Shown: in pieces, positions 57,266 through 64,000 of the stretch
Layout of the letters: each line of letters starts with the position of its first letter
How positions within the stretch are numbered: the first letter of the stretch is position 1
Assembly: GCF_030323145.1 (NCBI RefSeq)
Contig: NZ_CP100470.1
Location: 2,645,001-2,709,000, forward strand
Reading direction: 5' to 3'
Source of the DNA: Mesorhizobium sp. C432A
GTDB taxonomy: Bacteria > Pseudomonadota > Alphaproteobacteria > Rhizobiales > Rhizobiaceae
DNA length: 64,000 nucleotides
The notes under the pieces: model-generated
Told to the model about the DNA's origin: nothing
Database searches by the model: none
Seen by the model: only the letters and a program-made list of their open reading frames with translations
Translations under genes and position numbers: made by a program

Positions 57266-57862
57266 TCAGCCGGCGCTGCCGCCGAGCCAGGCCGCGAACT
57301 GGTCGATCGTCTGGTCGGCGATCGCCTGCATGGTAGCGGGTGCAACCGCGGGCCAGCCTTCGGCGGCATTGACCGAGGGCGCCTTCTGCTGGCCATTGAT
57401 GCGGTGTAGCCGGTTGCCAGCGGGGTCATAGACGTCCCAGACATAGATAACGGTGGTATCCTTGCCTTCCGTCATGGTCGAGAAGTAGCCCTTCAGCACA
57501 TGGGTGGCGGCCTGGTCGGCGCTGCCGGCAAGGGTGATGCCGCGCTGCTTGGCGCGTGTCTGCAGTTCGGCCGTCAGCGGCGTTGCCGCTTCCACGGAGG
57601 CGCCGACGATCGGCGCGATCTGCAGCCGGGTCTTCGACAAAGCGGCGGCGCTCTGCGCGGGGTTGGCGGGTGTCGTGGCGCCGACGGCCGGCGCTGGTGT
57701 GGCGGCGGGCGCGATGCCCGGGGCAGCCAAGGGCTGAGCCGGTTGGGCCGAGGCTGCCGGCGGCGTGATGGCGGACGGCTCAAGGACGTCCTTGGCATTG
57801 GTGCAAGCGGCCAGCACAAGCGCTGCGAGCAATGACACGGTCGTCACATGCGATCGTCTCAT
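57266..57862 (-). CDS. Lipoprotein of unknown function
   Basis: A 198-residue lipoprotein. The lipobox LAAC (LVLAACTNAK) ends a 19-residue signal; the next ~60 residues are Pro/Ala-rich and disordered. The C-terminal domain (LSKTRLQIAPIVGASVEAATPLTAELQTRAK to GWPAVAPATMQAIADQTIDQFAAWL) resembles small lipoproteins of Rhizobiales but no function is known. It lies between prs and an M24-fold gene. Confidence 0.75.
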   Translation of the reverse strand: MRRSHVTTVSLLAALVLAACTNAKDVLEPSAITPPAASAQPAQPLAAPGIAPAATPAPAVGATTPANPAQSAAALSKTRLQIAPIVGASVEAATPLTAELQTRAKQRGITLAGSADQAATHVLKGYFSTMTEGKDTTVIYVWDVYDPAGNRLHRINGQQKAPSVNAAEGWPAVAPATMQAIADQTIDQFAAWLGGSAG

Positions 57863-57917
57863 CTGCCCGAAAACTCCTTAGTCGCGAACGCCCCCGCGTG
57901 GACCAACCATTATGGAT

Positions 57918-59069
57918 TCACTGTACGATCAAGTCGAGATCATGGCGCGAAAGCGGCTTCGGCTGGGATTCGGTGGTCAGGTAGGTGCGGCCAAGCGTCA
58001 TCGCCGTCTCGGTTTCGGAGTCCATGATGATCATGTGCGCGAACAATGTCATGTTGGGCGCGATCGGCTCGGGATTGCCCTGGTAGAACATCGGCATATC
58101 CATCCAGGACGGGGTGAAGCGGGCGCCGACGGAATAGCCGCAGGCGTTCAACCGATGCTTGGTCAGGCTGTGCGCCTCCAGCGTGCGGGCATGCGCGTCG
58201 AAGACGTCGCCGAAGGTGTTGCCGGGCGTCATCGCCTTCTCGACCGCCAGAAGAGCCGCGCGGGCGGCGTCGAACAGCTCCTGATGGCGCTTCGACGCCT
58301 TGCCGGTCAGCACGGTGCGCATCATCGGCGCGTGATAGTGATGGAACACGCCGGCCCATTCGAGCGTCAGCTGATCGTTCTTGGTCAGCTTGCGGCGCCC
58401 GGCCTTGTAGCGGCAGAGCAGCGCGTCGATGCCCGAGCCGATGATGAATTCATTGGCCGGATAGTCGCCGCCGCCGGCAAACACCGCGCCCTGCATGGCG
58501 GCAAGGACCAGCGCTTCGTCGCCGCCCTGCTTGATCAGCGGCAGGGCTGCGTCGAGCGCGTCGTCGGAAAGGTTGGCGGCCTTTTCGGCCTTGGCGATTT
58601 CAGCCGGGCTCTTGAACAGGCGCAGACGGCCGACAATACCGGAGGCGTCGGCGATCTGGCCGAAGGTCTGCAGCTGCTCGTCGACGCGGCGGCCGTTGAA
58701 GGCGGTCAGGCCATGGGTGTCGTATTCGACGCCGATGCGGGCGCCGAGGAGATTGAGGTCGTTGAGCAGGTTGCGCAGGTCGATCGCCGGGTTGGCGCCG
58801 TCGCGGTCGGTCCACAGCACGATGTTGCCGATGATCGAGGTGTGGCGCGCCTGGCGCAAATCGGCCGAGCGGGTGAGCAGCACCATCGAGCCGTCAGCCT
58901 TCACAACCAGGCACTGGAAGAAACAGAAGCCGAACGTGTCGTAGCCGGTTAGCCAGTACATGCTCTCCTGGGCGAAAAGCAGTACAGCATCGAGCTTCTT
59001 TTCCGTCATCTCGATCATCAACCGGTCACGCCGGGCGTCAAATTCCGACCGTTCGAAATGCAGCGCCAT
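57918..59069 (-). CDS. M24-family (creatinase/DoeA-like) protein lacking metal ligands
   Basis: A 383-residue protein with a creatinase-type N-domain and a pita-bread C-domain. Expected metal ligands are gone: the D-x-G strand reads LTLEWAGVFHHYHAPMMRTV, the H region is CGYSVGARFTPSW, and later glutamates are absent. This pattern matches the metal-free DoeA/EutD/creatinase class rather than an aminopeptidase. It shares one base with the following pgeF gene, so the two are co-translated. A hydrolase for a small cyclic or guanidino compound is possible. Confidence 0.8.
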   Translation of the reverse strand: MALHFERSEFDARRDRLMIEMTEKKLDAVLLFAQESMYWLTGYDTFGFCFFQCLVVKADGSMVLLTRSADLRQARHTSIIGNIVLWTDRDGANPAIDLRNLLNDLNLLGARIGVEYDTHGLTAFNGRRVDEQLQTFGQIADASGIVGRLRLFKSPAEIAKAEKAANLSDDALDAALPLIKQGGDEALVLAAMQGAVFAGGGDYPANEFIIGSGIDALLCRYKAGRRKLTKNDQLTLEWAGVFHHYHAPMMRTVLTGKASKRHQELFDAARAALLAVEKAMTPGNTFGDVFDAHARTLEAHSLTKHRLNACGYSVGARFTPSWMDMPMFYQGNPEPIAPNMTLFAHMIIMDSETETAMTLGRTYLTTESQPKPLSRHDLDLIVQ

Positions 59070-59863
59070 TATCCGTTCTCCAAAACAATTGCCGAAACCT
59101 GCCGACCGTAGTCCGGTTCCTTGCGATGCGTCGCGCGCCGGTAGGAAAAGAAGAGATCCTCCTCGGCATAGGTGCAGCGGCCAAGCCCCTCGGCGGTCAC
59201 GCCAGCCTTCTTCAGCCGGTCGACCGTATAGAGGTTGAGATCGAACATTGCATGCGCCGGATTGGCCGAAGGCGCGAAATAGCCGATGTTTTCGGCATCG
59301 GCTTCGACGAAACGGGCGACGAATTCCGGCCCGACCTCGTAATTGTCGGGGCCGATCGAAGGACCGAGAACCGCAATGATGCGCTCACGGCGGGCGCCGA
59401 GGCTTTCCATCGCGGCAATGGTGTTTTCAAGCACACCGGTGAAAGCACCCTTCCAGCCGGCGTGTGCAGCGCCAATGATGCGCGCTTGCGCATCGGCGAA
59501 CAGCACCGGGCCGCAATCGGCCGTCGAGGCGCCGATGGCGATGCCCGGCCGGTCGGTGACGATGGCGTCGGCCTTGGGCCGCGGGCCGGGAAAGGGTTCC
59601 CTGGCAATAACGACATCGGGCGAGTGGACCTGATGCGCGGTCAGGAGATGGCTGGCCGGCACACCCATCCAGGCAGCGACGCGGCGGCGGTTCTCGGCGA
59701 CCAGCATCTGATCGTCATCCGAGCCGGTGCCGATGTTAAGTCCCTGATAGATGCCGCCGGAGACGCCGCCGATACGGGTGAAATAGCCATGGCGGATACC
59801 TCGCGGCTTGGCCGCTTCCAGCAGCGGCGAGCGAACAGGATCCGGTTTGGTCTGATTCAGCAT
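59069..59863 (-). CDS. pgeF: Peptidoglycan editing factor PgeF (laccase-domain protein)
   Basis: A 264-residue Cu/Zn-type protein of the YfiH/PgeF family, which prevents mis-incorporation of amino acids in peptidoglycan precursors. The metal-binding elements are HQVHSPDVVIA, STADCGPVLFAD and AAHAGWKGAFTGVLENT. ATG 59863 gives the usual length; the longer frame to 59977 has no family sequence. Its stop overlaps the M24-fold gene by one base. Confidence 0.88.
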   Translation of the reverse strand: MLNQTKPDPVRSPLLEAAKPRGIRHGYFTRIGGVSGGIYQGLNIGTGSDDDQMLVAENRRRVAAWMGVPASHLLTAHQVHSPDVVIAREPFPGPRPKADAIVTDRPGIAIGASTADCGPVLFADAQARIIGAAHAGWKGAFTGVLENTIAAMESLGARRERIIAVLGPSIGPDNYEVGPEFVARFVEADAENIGYFAPSANPAHAMFDLNLYTVDRLKKAGVTAEGLGRCTYAEEDLFFSYRRATHRKEPDYGRQVSAIVLENG

Positions 59864-60014
59864 GGATGGGTTTGTTGTCCGCGCCGGCGTTTTCGTCAAG
59901 GCGAAGTTCGGCCGAGTGATTGCGACAGTGCTGCCGCGTCGACTTTGCATTGGCCAAAAGCAGGCATGCGACCACAAGCGACATGGCGAGACGGCTTGTA
60001 ACGATCTCTGAGGG

Positions 60015-61079
60015 TCAGACTGGCTGATGCGGCAGGATTTTCAGGATTTTGAACAGCGTGCCCATGCCGTCGGGGCCGGCCAGGCGCTCGACGGCATCGG
60101 CAATGGTTTGTCGTGCCTCTTGGCTTGCCTGGCTGCCCAACTGGCCAGCTCGCTCAAGCAATCCCGTGCCAAGCAGAAAGTCGCCCTGCGTCGCCAATTC
60201 CACATCGAGGCCATGCGCCCGCACGACGGCGGCCAGTGCAGCGAAGTCGACATGGGCGGTGAGATCGGCTTCGCCGGGATTGGCCAGCACATCTTCGGGG
60301 GCGTGCCTGCGCACGGCCTGCAATGTGTCGCCGAAACCGGGCTGGAGATGGCCGTAATCGGGGAACAGCCCGGCGCCGCCGTGGTCGGCTATGCGTTCGG
60401 CAATGGTCGCCATCAGTGCCGCGCGGGCCGGTGCTATTTCGAAAATAGAGCCTTGTGGCGCCTCGGCGGCGTCTTCCGGCAGCAGCGTCGCCTCGACCGA
60501 GCCGGCGCCGGCGAAGAAGCTCAACTCGTCTGAGACATCGAGGCCGATCACCCGTTCGCGCCAGCCGGCGCCGGCGCGGATGAACTGGCGGATCGGCACA
60601 GCGTCGAACAATTCGTTGCCGACAATCAGCAACGGCGCCTGCGGTAGTGTGGCGATGGTTTCGTGCCAGCCGAGCTCAACCGAAGTTTCGGCAAGCGTCT
60701 GCTTCTGGATTTCGGTTAGCCGCGGACTGGTCTCGACCAGAGCGAAGGATGCTCCGGCGGCGATAGCCGGATCGAGCCGCGTCAGGGTGCGAAGCATGTC
60801 CTTCATCAGCGTGCCGCGGCCAGGCCCGATCTCCGCGATGGTGACCGGCAGGGGTCGGCCGATCGCCAGCCAGGCCTGATAGAGCCAGACGGCGACGAGT
60901 TCGCCGAACATCTGGCTGATCTCGGGTGCGGTGACGAAGTCGCCGGCGGCGCCGAACGGCTCGCGCGTGGTGTAGTAGCCGTCGCTGGGATCGAACAGGC
61001 AGAGCGCCATGTACTCGTTGACGGGGAGGGGGCCGAGCGCGCCGATCAGGTCGACGATGCGGGTCTTCAGCCGTGTCAT
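60015..61079 (-). CDS. MidA/NDUFAF7-like SAM methyltransferase
   Basis: A 354-residue enzyme related to NDUFAF7, which methylates an arginine of complex I subunit NuoD/NDUFS2. The SAM motif is [16 protein letters not shown]; the N-terminus [36 protein letters not shown] is typical. The usual FIDYG reads FPDYG here. The start at 61079 gives a 4-bp overlap with lgt, so it is translationally coupled. Target in this genome inferred from the family. Confidence 0.85.
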   Translation of the reverse strand: MTRLKTRIVDLIGALGPLPVNEYMALCLFDPSDGYYTTREPFGAAGDFVTAPEISQMFGELVAVWLYQAWLAIGRPLPVTIAEIGPGRGTLMKDMLRTLTRLDPAIAAGASFALVETSPRLTEIQKQTLAETSVELGWHETIATLPQAPLLIVGNELFDAVPIRQFIRAGAGWRERVIGLDVSDELSFFAGAGSVEATLLPEDAAEAPQGSIFEIAPARAALMATIAERIADHGGAGLFPDYGHLQPGFGDTLQAVRRHAPEDVLANPGEADLTAHVDFAALAAVVRAHGLDVELATQGDFLLGTGLLERAGQLGSQASQEARQTIADAVERLAGPDGMGTLFKILKILPHQPV

Positions 61080-61960
61080 GCCGGCTGTGGTTGCGGCGCC
61101 GGTTTGGCTGTGGCCATCGCCCAGATGCCGGCCAGCACCATCGGCAGCGACAGCACCATGCCCATGGTGAGCCAGCCGCCGAGGAGGTAGCCGAGCTGCT
61201 GGTCGGGCTCGCGGAAGAACTCGACGAAGATGCGTGACAGGCCGTAGCCGCAAATGAAGGCGCCGCCGACAAAGCGCGGCGTCTTCAGCTTCAGCCGCGA
61301 ATGGGTGAGGAAGCGCAGGACCAGGAACAGCACCGCGCCCTCGAGCAGCGCTTCGTAGAGCTGGCTCGGATGGCGAGGCTCCAGGCCCGCGACACAACCC
61401 GCCACGGTCTGCTGGAGACGCTCGTTGCAGAAGACGACGCCCCACGACACGTCGGTCACGCGACCCCAGAGTTCGGCATTGACGAAGTTCGCGATGCGGA
61501 CGAGGCCGAGCCCGACCGGCACGCCGGCTGCCACCACGTCGAACAGCGTCCAGGTGCGGATGCCGCGCTTGAGGGAAAACAGCGTCATGGCGAGGATGAC
61601 GCCAAGCAGGCCGCCATGGAACGACATGCCGCCCTGCCAGACGGCGAAGATGTCGAGCGGGTGGTCGATATAGCGCTTTAAATCGTAGAAAAGCACATAG
61701 CCGGTGCGTCCGCCGAGCACGACGCCGACGGCGGCCCAGACGATGAAATCGTCGAGGTCGATCGGCTTCATCGGCAAGACGCCATCAGGCCACAGCCTTG
61801 TGTTGGTGACGAGCCGCTTGGCGTACCACCAGGCGAACAGGATGCCGACGATATAGCCGATGCCGTACCAGTGCACAGCCAGCGGGCCGATCTGAACCAG
61901 GATCGGGTCGATGTTGGGGAAGGACAGCGACGCCATCGGCAGCGGGAAATAGTCGTTCAA
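61076..61960 (-). CDS. lgt: Prolipoprotein diacylglyceryl transferase
   Basis: A 294-residue inner-membrane enzyme that adds diacylglycerol to the lipobox cysteine of prolipoproteins. Features: [50 protein letters not shown] and [13 protein letters not shown]. Seven helices are expected. GGAGATCC precedes the ATG. It leads a pair with the MidA-like gene. Confidence 0.95.
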   Translation of the reverse strand: MNDYFPLPMASLSFPNIDPILVQIGPLAVHWYGIGYIVGILFAWWYAKRLVTNTRLWPDGVLPMKPIDLDDFIVWAAVGVVLGGRTGYVLFYDLKRYIDHPLDIFAVWQGGMSFHGGLLGVILAMTLFSLKRGIRTWTLFDVVAAGVPVGLGLVRIANFVNAELWGRVTDVSWGVVFCNERLQQTVAGCVAGLEPRHPSQLYEALLEGAVLFLVLRFLTHSRLKLKTPRFVGGAFICGYGLSRIFVEFFREPDQQLGYLLGGWLTMGMVLSLPMVLAGIWAMATAKPAPQPQPA

Positions 61961-62063
61961 CAGGATCTCCTGGGAGGGCTCGCGTTAGGGCGCGGACCAT
62001 GCGGCAGGGTTTTGGCGGGGTCAAGGCAAGGTGACGACATCCTGATCGTCAGAGATAATGGGC

Positions 62064-62303
62064 TCAACCCTGCGGCTTGCCGGCGACCAATTGCCTGAGC
62101 GCATCGTTGATCCTGTCTTGCCAGCCGGGGCCATCTTCCTGGAAATGGTCGAGCACGGCGCGATCGATCCTGATCGAGACAAGCTCGCGAACGTTTGGTG
62201 CGGCGGAGGGTTCGCGAATGGGAGGCGCGGGTTTCTTGACCGGCTTGAAGGCCGCTTCAGCGGCTTCCATCGGATTGGTCGGTCGGCGCGGGGGCGTTGC
62301 CAT
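62064..62303 (-). CDS. BrnA-like (DUF4415) antitoxin, no toxin beside it
   Basis: A 79-residue ribbon-helix-helix protein. The C-terminal half (NVRELVSIRIDRAVLDHFQEDGPGWQDRINDALRQLV) matches BrnA/DUF4415 antitoxins, and the N-terminal half is a Pro/Ala linker. No BrnT-like toxin gene lies beside it. The ATG at 62303 is preceded by AGGATCAACCA; the same frame runs back to GTG 62390 through a remnant of another toxin gene. It may be an orphan regulator. Confidence 0.7.
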   Translation of the reverse strand: MATPPRRPTNPMEAAEAAFKPVKKPAPPIREPSAAPNVRELVSIRIDRAVLDHFQEDGPGWQDRINDALRQLVAGKPQG

Positions 62304-62386
62304 TGGTTGATCCTGAATGAGAGTGACTCTTGCCTGGAGCAAGTCGTGAGGAAAACTAGGCCGCTGGTCTGTGAAGACCAGTAACT

Positions 62387-62623
62387 TCACTTGGTTCTCT
62401 CTGCCATTGCCCTGTATTTGGCTTCAAGCCTGTCCAGCACCTCGTCGCCAGGCTAGACCCGGCCCGCATCGGCATCCGAAATGCCCTTTGCGAGTGCTGC
62501 ATCGAGTGCTGCAAAGCGCTTCTCCAAGTCCGCACTGTCCGTCACGGCAACCGTCGTTCCAAGAATCCATTTGCGATAATAGCAATCTGTCGGCCGGACC
62601 GTGAGCCAAATCGCGTCCGACAT
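62387..62623 (-). pseudogene. Degenerate antitoxin gene with an in-frame stop
   Basis: Reading 62623 to 62387 gives 56 residues (including DLEKRFAALDAALAKGISD), an amber TAG at 62453-62455, then 21 residues ending GDEVLDRLEAKYRAMAERTK before TGA. The tail looks like that of a ParD/CopG-type antitoxin. Its final codon overlaps a GTG that begins KLLVFTDQ, like the start of a ParE toxin, whose frame then merges into the BrnA-like gene. The intact protein would be ~78 residues. Antitoxin identity is from memory of the family. Confidence 0.55.
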
Positions 62624-62700
62624 GAAGCCGCACCAGCTTCAACGTTCTTGCATTCCGCAGGCAGTGCCACTACGTCAATTCCAGCAAGCGAGGATTTGCC

Positions 62701-63003
62701 ATGTCGACCGGACCGAACCGCATTCTCGATGAATTCGCCAAGCTGATGACCGATGCCGCGGGTGCCGCACAAGGCGTGCGCCGCGAGGTGGAGACTGCCT
62801 TCAAGGGGCAGGCCGAGCGCATCCTCAACACCATGGATGTGGTGCAGCGCGAGGAGTTCGAGGCTGCCCGCGACATGGCTGCCAAGGCCCGCGAAGAAAA
62901 CACCAGGCTGGCCGCCCGCATCGATGCGCTCGAGGCCAGGCTTGCCGAATTGACCGGACAGGCCGCACCTGTGGCTGCGGCAAAGCCCAAAGCAAAAAAA
63001 TAA
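62701..63003 (+). CDS. ubiK: UbiK/YqiC-type accessory factor (BMFP family)
   Basis: A 100-residue coiled-coil protein. LDEFAKLMTDAAGAAQGVRREVETAFKGQAERIL and MDVVQREEFEAARDMAAKAREENTRLAARIDALEARLAEL match the BMFP/UbiK family, which assists ubiquinone synthesis in the UbiIEFGHJ complex. The tail is Ala/Lys-rich (AAAKPKAKK). It is transcribed divergently from the decayed antitoxin locus. Confidence 0.85.
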   Translation: MSTGPNRILDEFAKLMTDAAGAAQGVRREVETAFKGQAERILNTMDVVQREEFEAARDMAAKAREENTRLAARIDALEARLAELTGQAAPVAAAKPKAKK

Positions 63004-63319
63004 AATTTGAACTTTTCCACAAAGCACAATCCGAAAAAATGCTTTGCCGTGAATCGTTTACCGGCGATGCATGAATCTTTGTGACAGCGCCTTTCCACAT
63101 GCTGATGACGCAGTGCGAAAAATTAGGCTGTTCACGCGACTCCCGATCAATAGACTGAATTTGTTGCATGATTCGGAGCAGGGTCATGCGGCCGGGCGGT
63201 GGGGTCCGGTCCGGGGTCTTTGTGTCGTGAAGTCCTGGCCGTCCGAGTTCAAGACAAGATTGTTCGTCGTGTGTGCCCCGCGGAGCGTGTGGCGCTCCCC
63301 TGAACACAGGAAGCATTCC
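63004..63319. other. Intergenic region, no gene seen
   Basis: A ~316-bp stretch, A/T-rich for the first ~60 bases (AAAAAATGC and TTTATTTT-like runs), then average. It probably holds the promoter of the YbjN gene. The only long frame (from 63071) is the 5' extension of that gene and looks non-coding. No RNA or repeat recognised. Confidence 0.55.
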
Positions 63320-63820
63320 ATGGAACTTCTCGAACTCGAATTCTCCCGCGAAATCCATCCGGTGGATGTCATCGAGCAGGTCGCCCATAACAATGACTGG
63401 TCCTTCGAAAGGGCCGGCGATGACGAAATCTCGATCTCGGTTGCCGGCAGCTGGACCGACTATCACGTCTCCTTCTCATGGATGGAGGATTTCGAGGCGC
63501 TGCATCTGGCCTGTGCTTTCGACATCAAGGTGCCGGAAGCCCGCGCGCTGGAAGTGATGCGGCTTTTGTCGCTGATCAACGAGCAGATGCTGTTTGGCCA
63601 TTTCGATCTCTGGGAGCAGGAGGGCGCGATCATGTTTCGCCAGTCACTGCTGCTCGCCGGCGGGGTCGAACCGTCGAGCCAGCAGGTCGAGGTGCTTTTG
63701 TCGTCGGCGCTTGAAGCCTGCGAGTGCTATTTCCAGGCCTTCCAGTTCGTTGTCTGGTCGGGAACCTCGGCCAAGGATGCGCTGGCCGGCGTCCTGTTCG
63801 AGACCTATGGCAACGCTTGA
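63320..63820 (+). CDS. YbjN domain protein
   Basis: A 166-residue cytoplasmic protein of the YbjN family (type III secretion chaperone-like fold): LEFSREIHPVDVIEQVAHNNDWSFERAG, SFSWMEDFEALHLACAF and LLLAGGVEPSSQQVEVLLSSALEACECYFQAF. The ATG at 63320 is used; the frame is open upstream to 63071 without family likeness. It lies 6 bp before csaA. Role unknown. Confidence 0.85.
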   Translation: MELLELEFSREIHPVDVIEQVAHNNDWSFERAGDDEISISVAGSWTDYHVSFSWMEDFEALHLACAFDIKVPEARALEVMRLLSLINEQMLFGHFDLWEQEGAIMFRQSLLLAGGVEPSSQQVEVLLSSALEACECYFQAFQFVVWSGTSAKDALAGVLFETYGNA

Positions 63821-63826
63821 GCTTCC

Positions 63827-64000
63827 ATGAGTTCGAGCAGCGCGCGCAAGCCCGAGATCAGCTTTGCCGATTTTGATCGTGTCGACATCCGTGCCGGCAC
63901 GATCGTCGAGGCCGAGCCTTTCCCCGAGGCGCGCAAACCCGCCTTCAAGCTGAAGATCGATTTCGGCCCTGAGATCGGCGTGAAGAAATCCTCGGCACAG
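63827..64000 (+). CDS. csaA: CsaA-type tRNA-binding protein, 5' part
   Basis: The first 58 codons run to the window end. [49 protein letters not shown] is the start of CsaA, an OB-fold tRNA-binding protein with export-chaperone activity described in Bacillus. The ATG at 63827 starts six bases after the YbjN stop. Partial. Confidence 0.9.
   Translation, partial: MSSSSARKPEISFADFDRVDIRAGTIVEAEPFPEARKPAFKLKIDFGPEIGVKKSSAQ

Overview
The window is a GC-rich chromosomal segment that reads as an alphaproteobacterium of the Rhizobiales, most likely Mesorhizobium or a close relative. The evidence is gene content and order: choline ABC transporter genes, a petABC operon with a GTG-started Rieske gene, a clpS2-type adaptor, a MoxR/DUF58/DUF4159 operon divergent from DUF1285-Nudix-CCA, and intergenic palindromes of a kind I recall from rhizobia. 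No rRNA, tRNA, CRISPR array, prophage or insertion sequence was seen. Genes are dense on both strands and most of the window is core or conserved accessory chromosome.

Layout. 1-9.4 kb: the end of a choline/glycine betaine ABC transporter (choW, choV), a BTAD/TPR regulator with a 3' frameshift, cysK, a PLP decarboxylase, a YCII protein and an OmpR-type two-component pair. 9.4-11 kb: small secreted or membrane proteins and clpS. 11-17.9 kb (minus): a four-gene operon of MoxR ATPase, DUF58, BatA-N/DUF4159 and an amidotransferase-like membrane protein. 18-20.6 kb (plus): DUF1285, a CoA-type Nudix hydrolase and CCA-adding enzyme. 20.6-24.8 kb: DUF1059, DUF1344, hemF behind two long palindromes, soxR with its operator, trmL and small hypotheticals. 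24.8-28.6 kb: two tandem ABC exporters. 28.6-30.5 kb: GNAT, a small helical protein, a cupin and a PIN/Phd toxin-antitoxin pair. 30.7-33.6 kb: petABC (cytochrome bc1). 33.7-37.6 kb: lldD-like oxidase, apt, a heptanucleotide repeat, two MaoC-like genes and corA. 37.8-39.5 kb: an A/T-richer insert carrying a DUF5131 three-Cys protein and its partner TcmP, convergent and overlapping. 39.7-42.4 kb: ychF, pth and rplY. 42.6-49.5 kb: a ROK regulator divergent from a sugar-type ABC operon whose first gene fuses ATPase and permease. 49.5-55.4 kb: an OhrR-like regulator divergent from an alpha/beta hydrolase with repeated palindromic operators, a second hydrolase, an MFS transporter, an AraC regulator and an orphan TctC-type binding protein. 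55.5-64 kb: a secreted hypothetical, prs, a lipoprotein, an M24-fold protein without metal ligands, pgeF, a MidA-like methyltransferase, lgt, a decayed toxin-antitoxin locus, ubiK, a YbjN protein and the start of csaA.

How genes work together. petABC encodes one complex. choWV encode one importer. The two-component genes overlap by 4 bp, as do several genes of the MoxR operon, the two MaoC genes, the sugar ABC genes and the midA-like/lgt pair, which implies translational coupling. Candidates for unusual biology are the DUF5131/TcmP pair, the MoxR-DUF58-DUF4159-amidotransferase operon, the OhrR-like/hydrolase switch, a SoxR operator whose plus-strand promoter faces no clear gene, and the degraded toxin-antitoxin locus at 62.1-62.6 kb.
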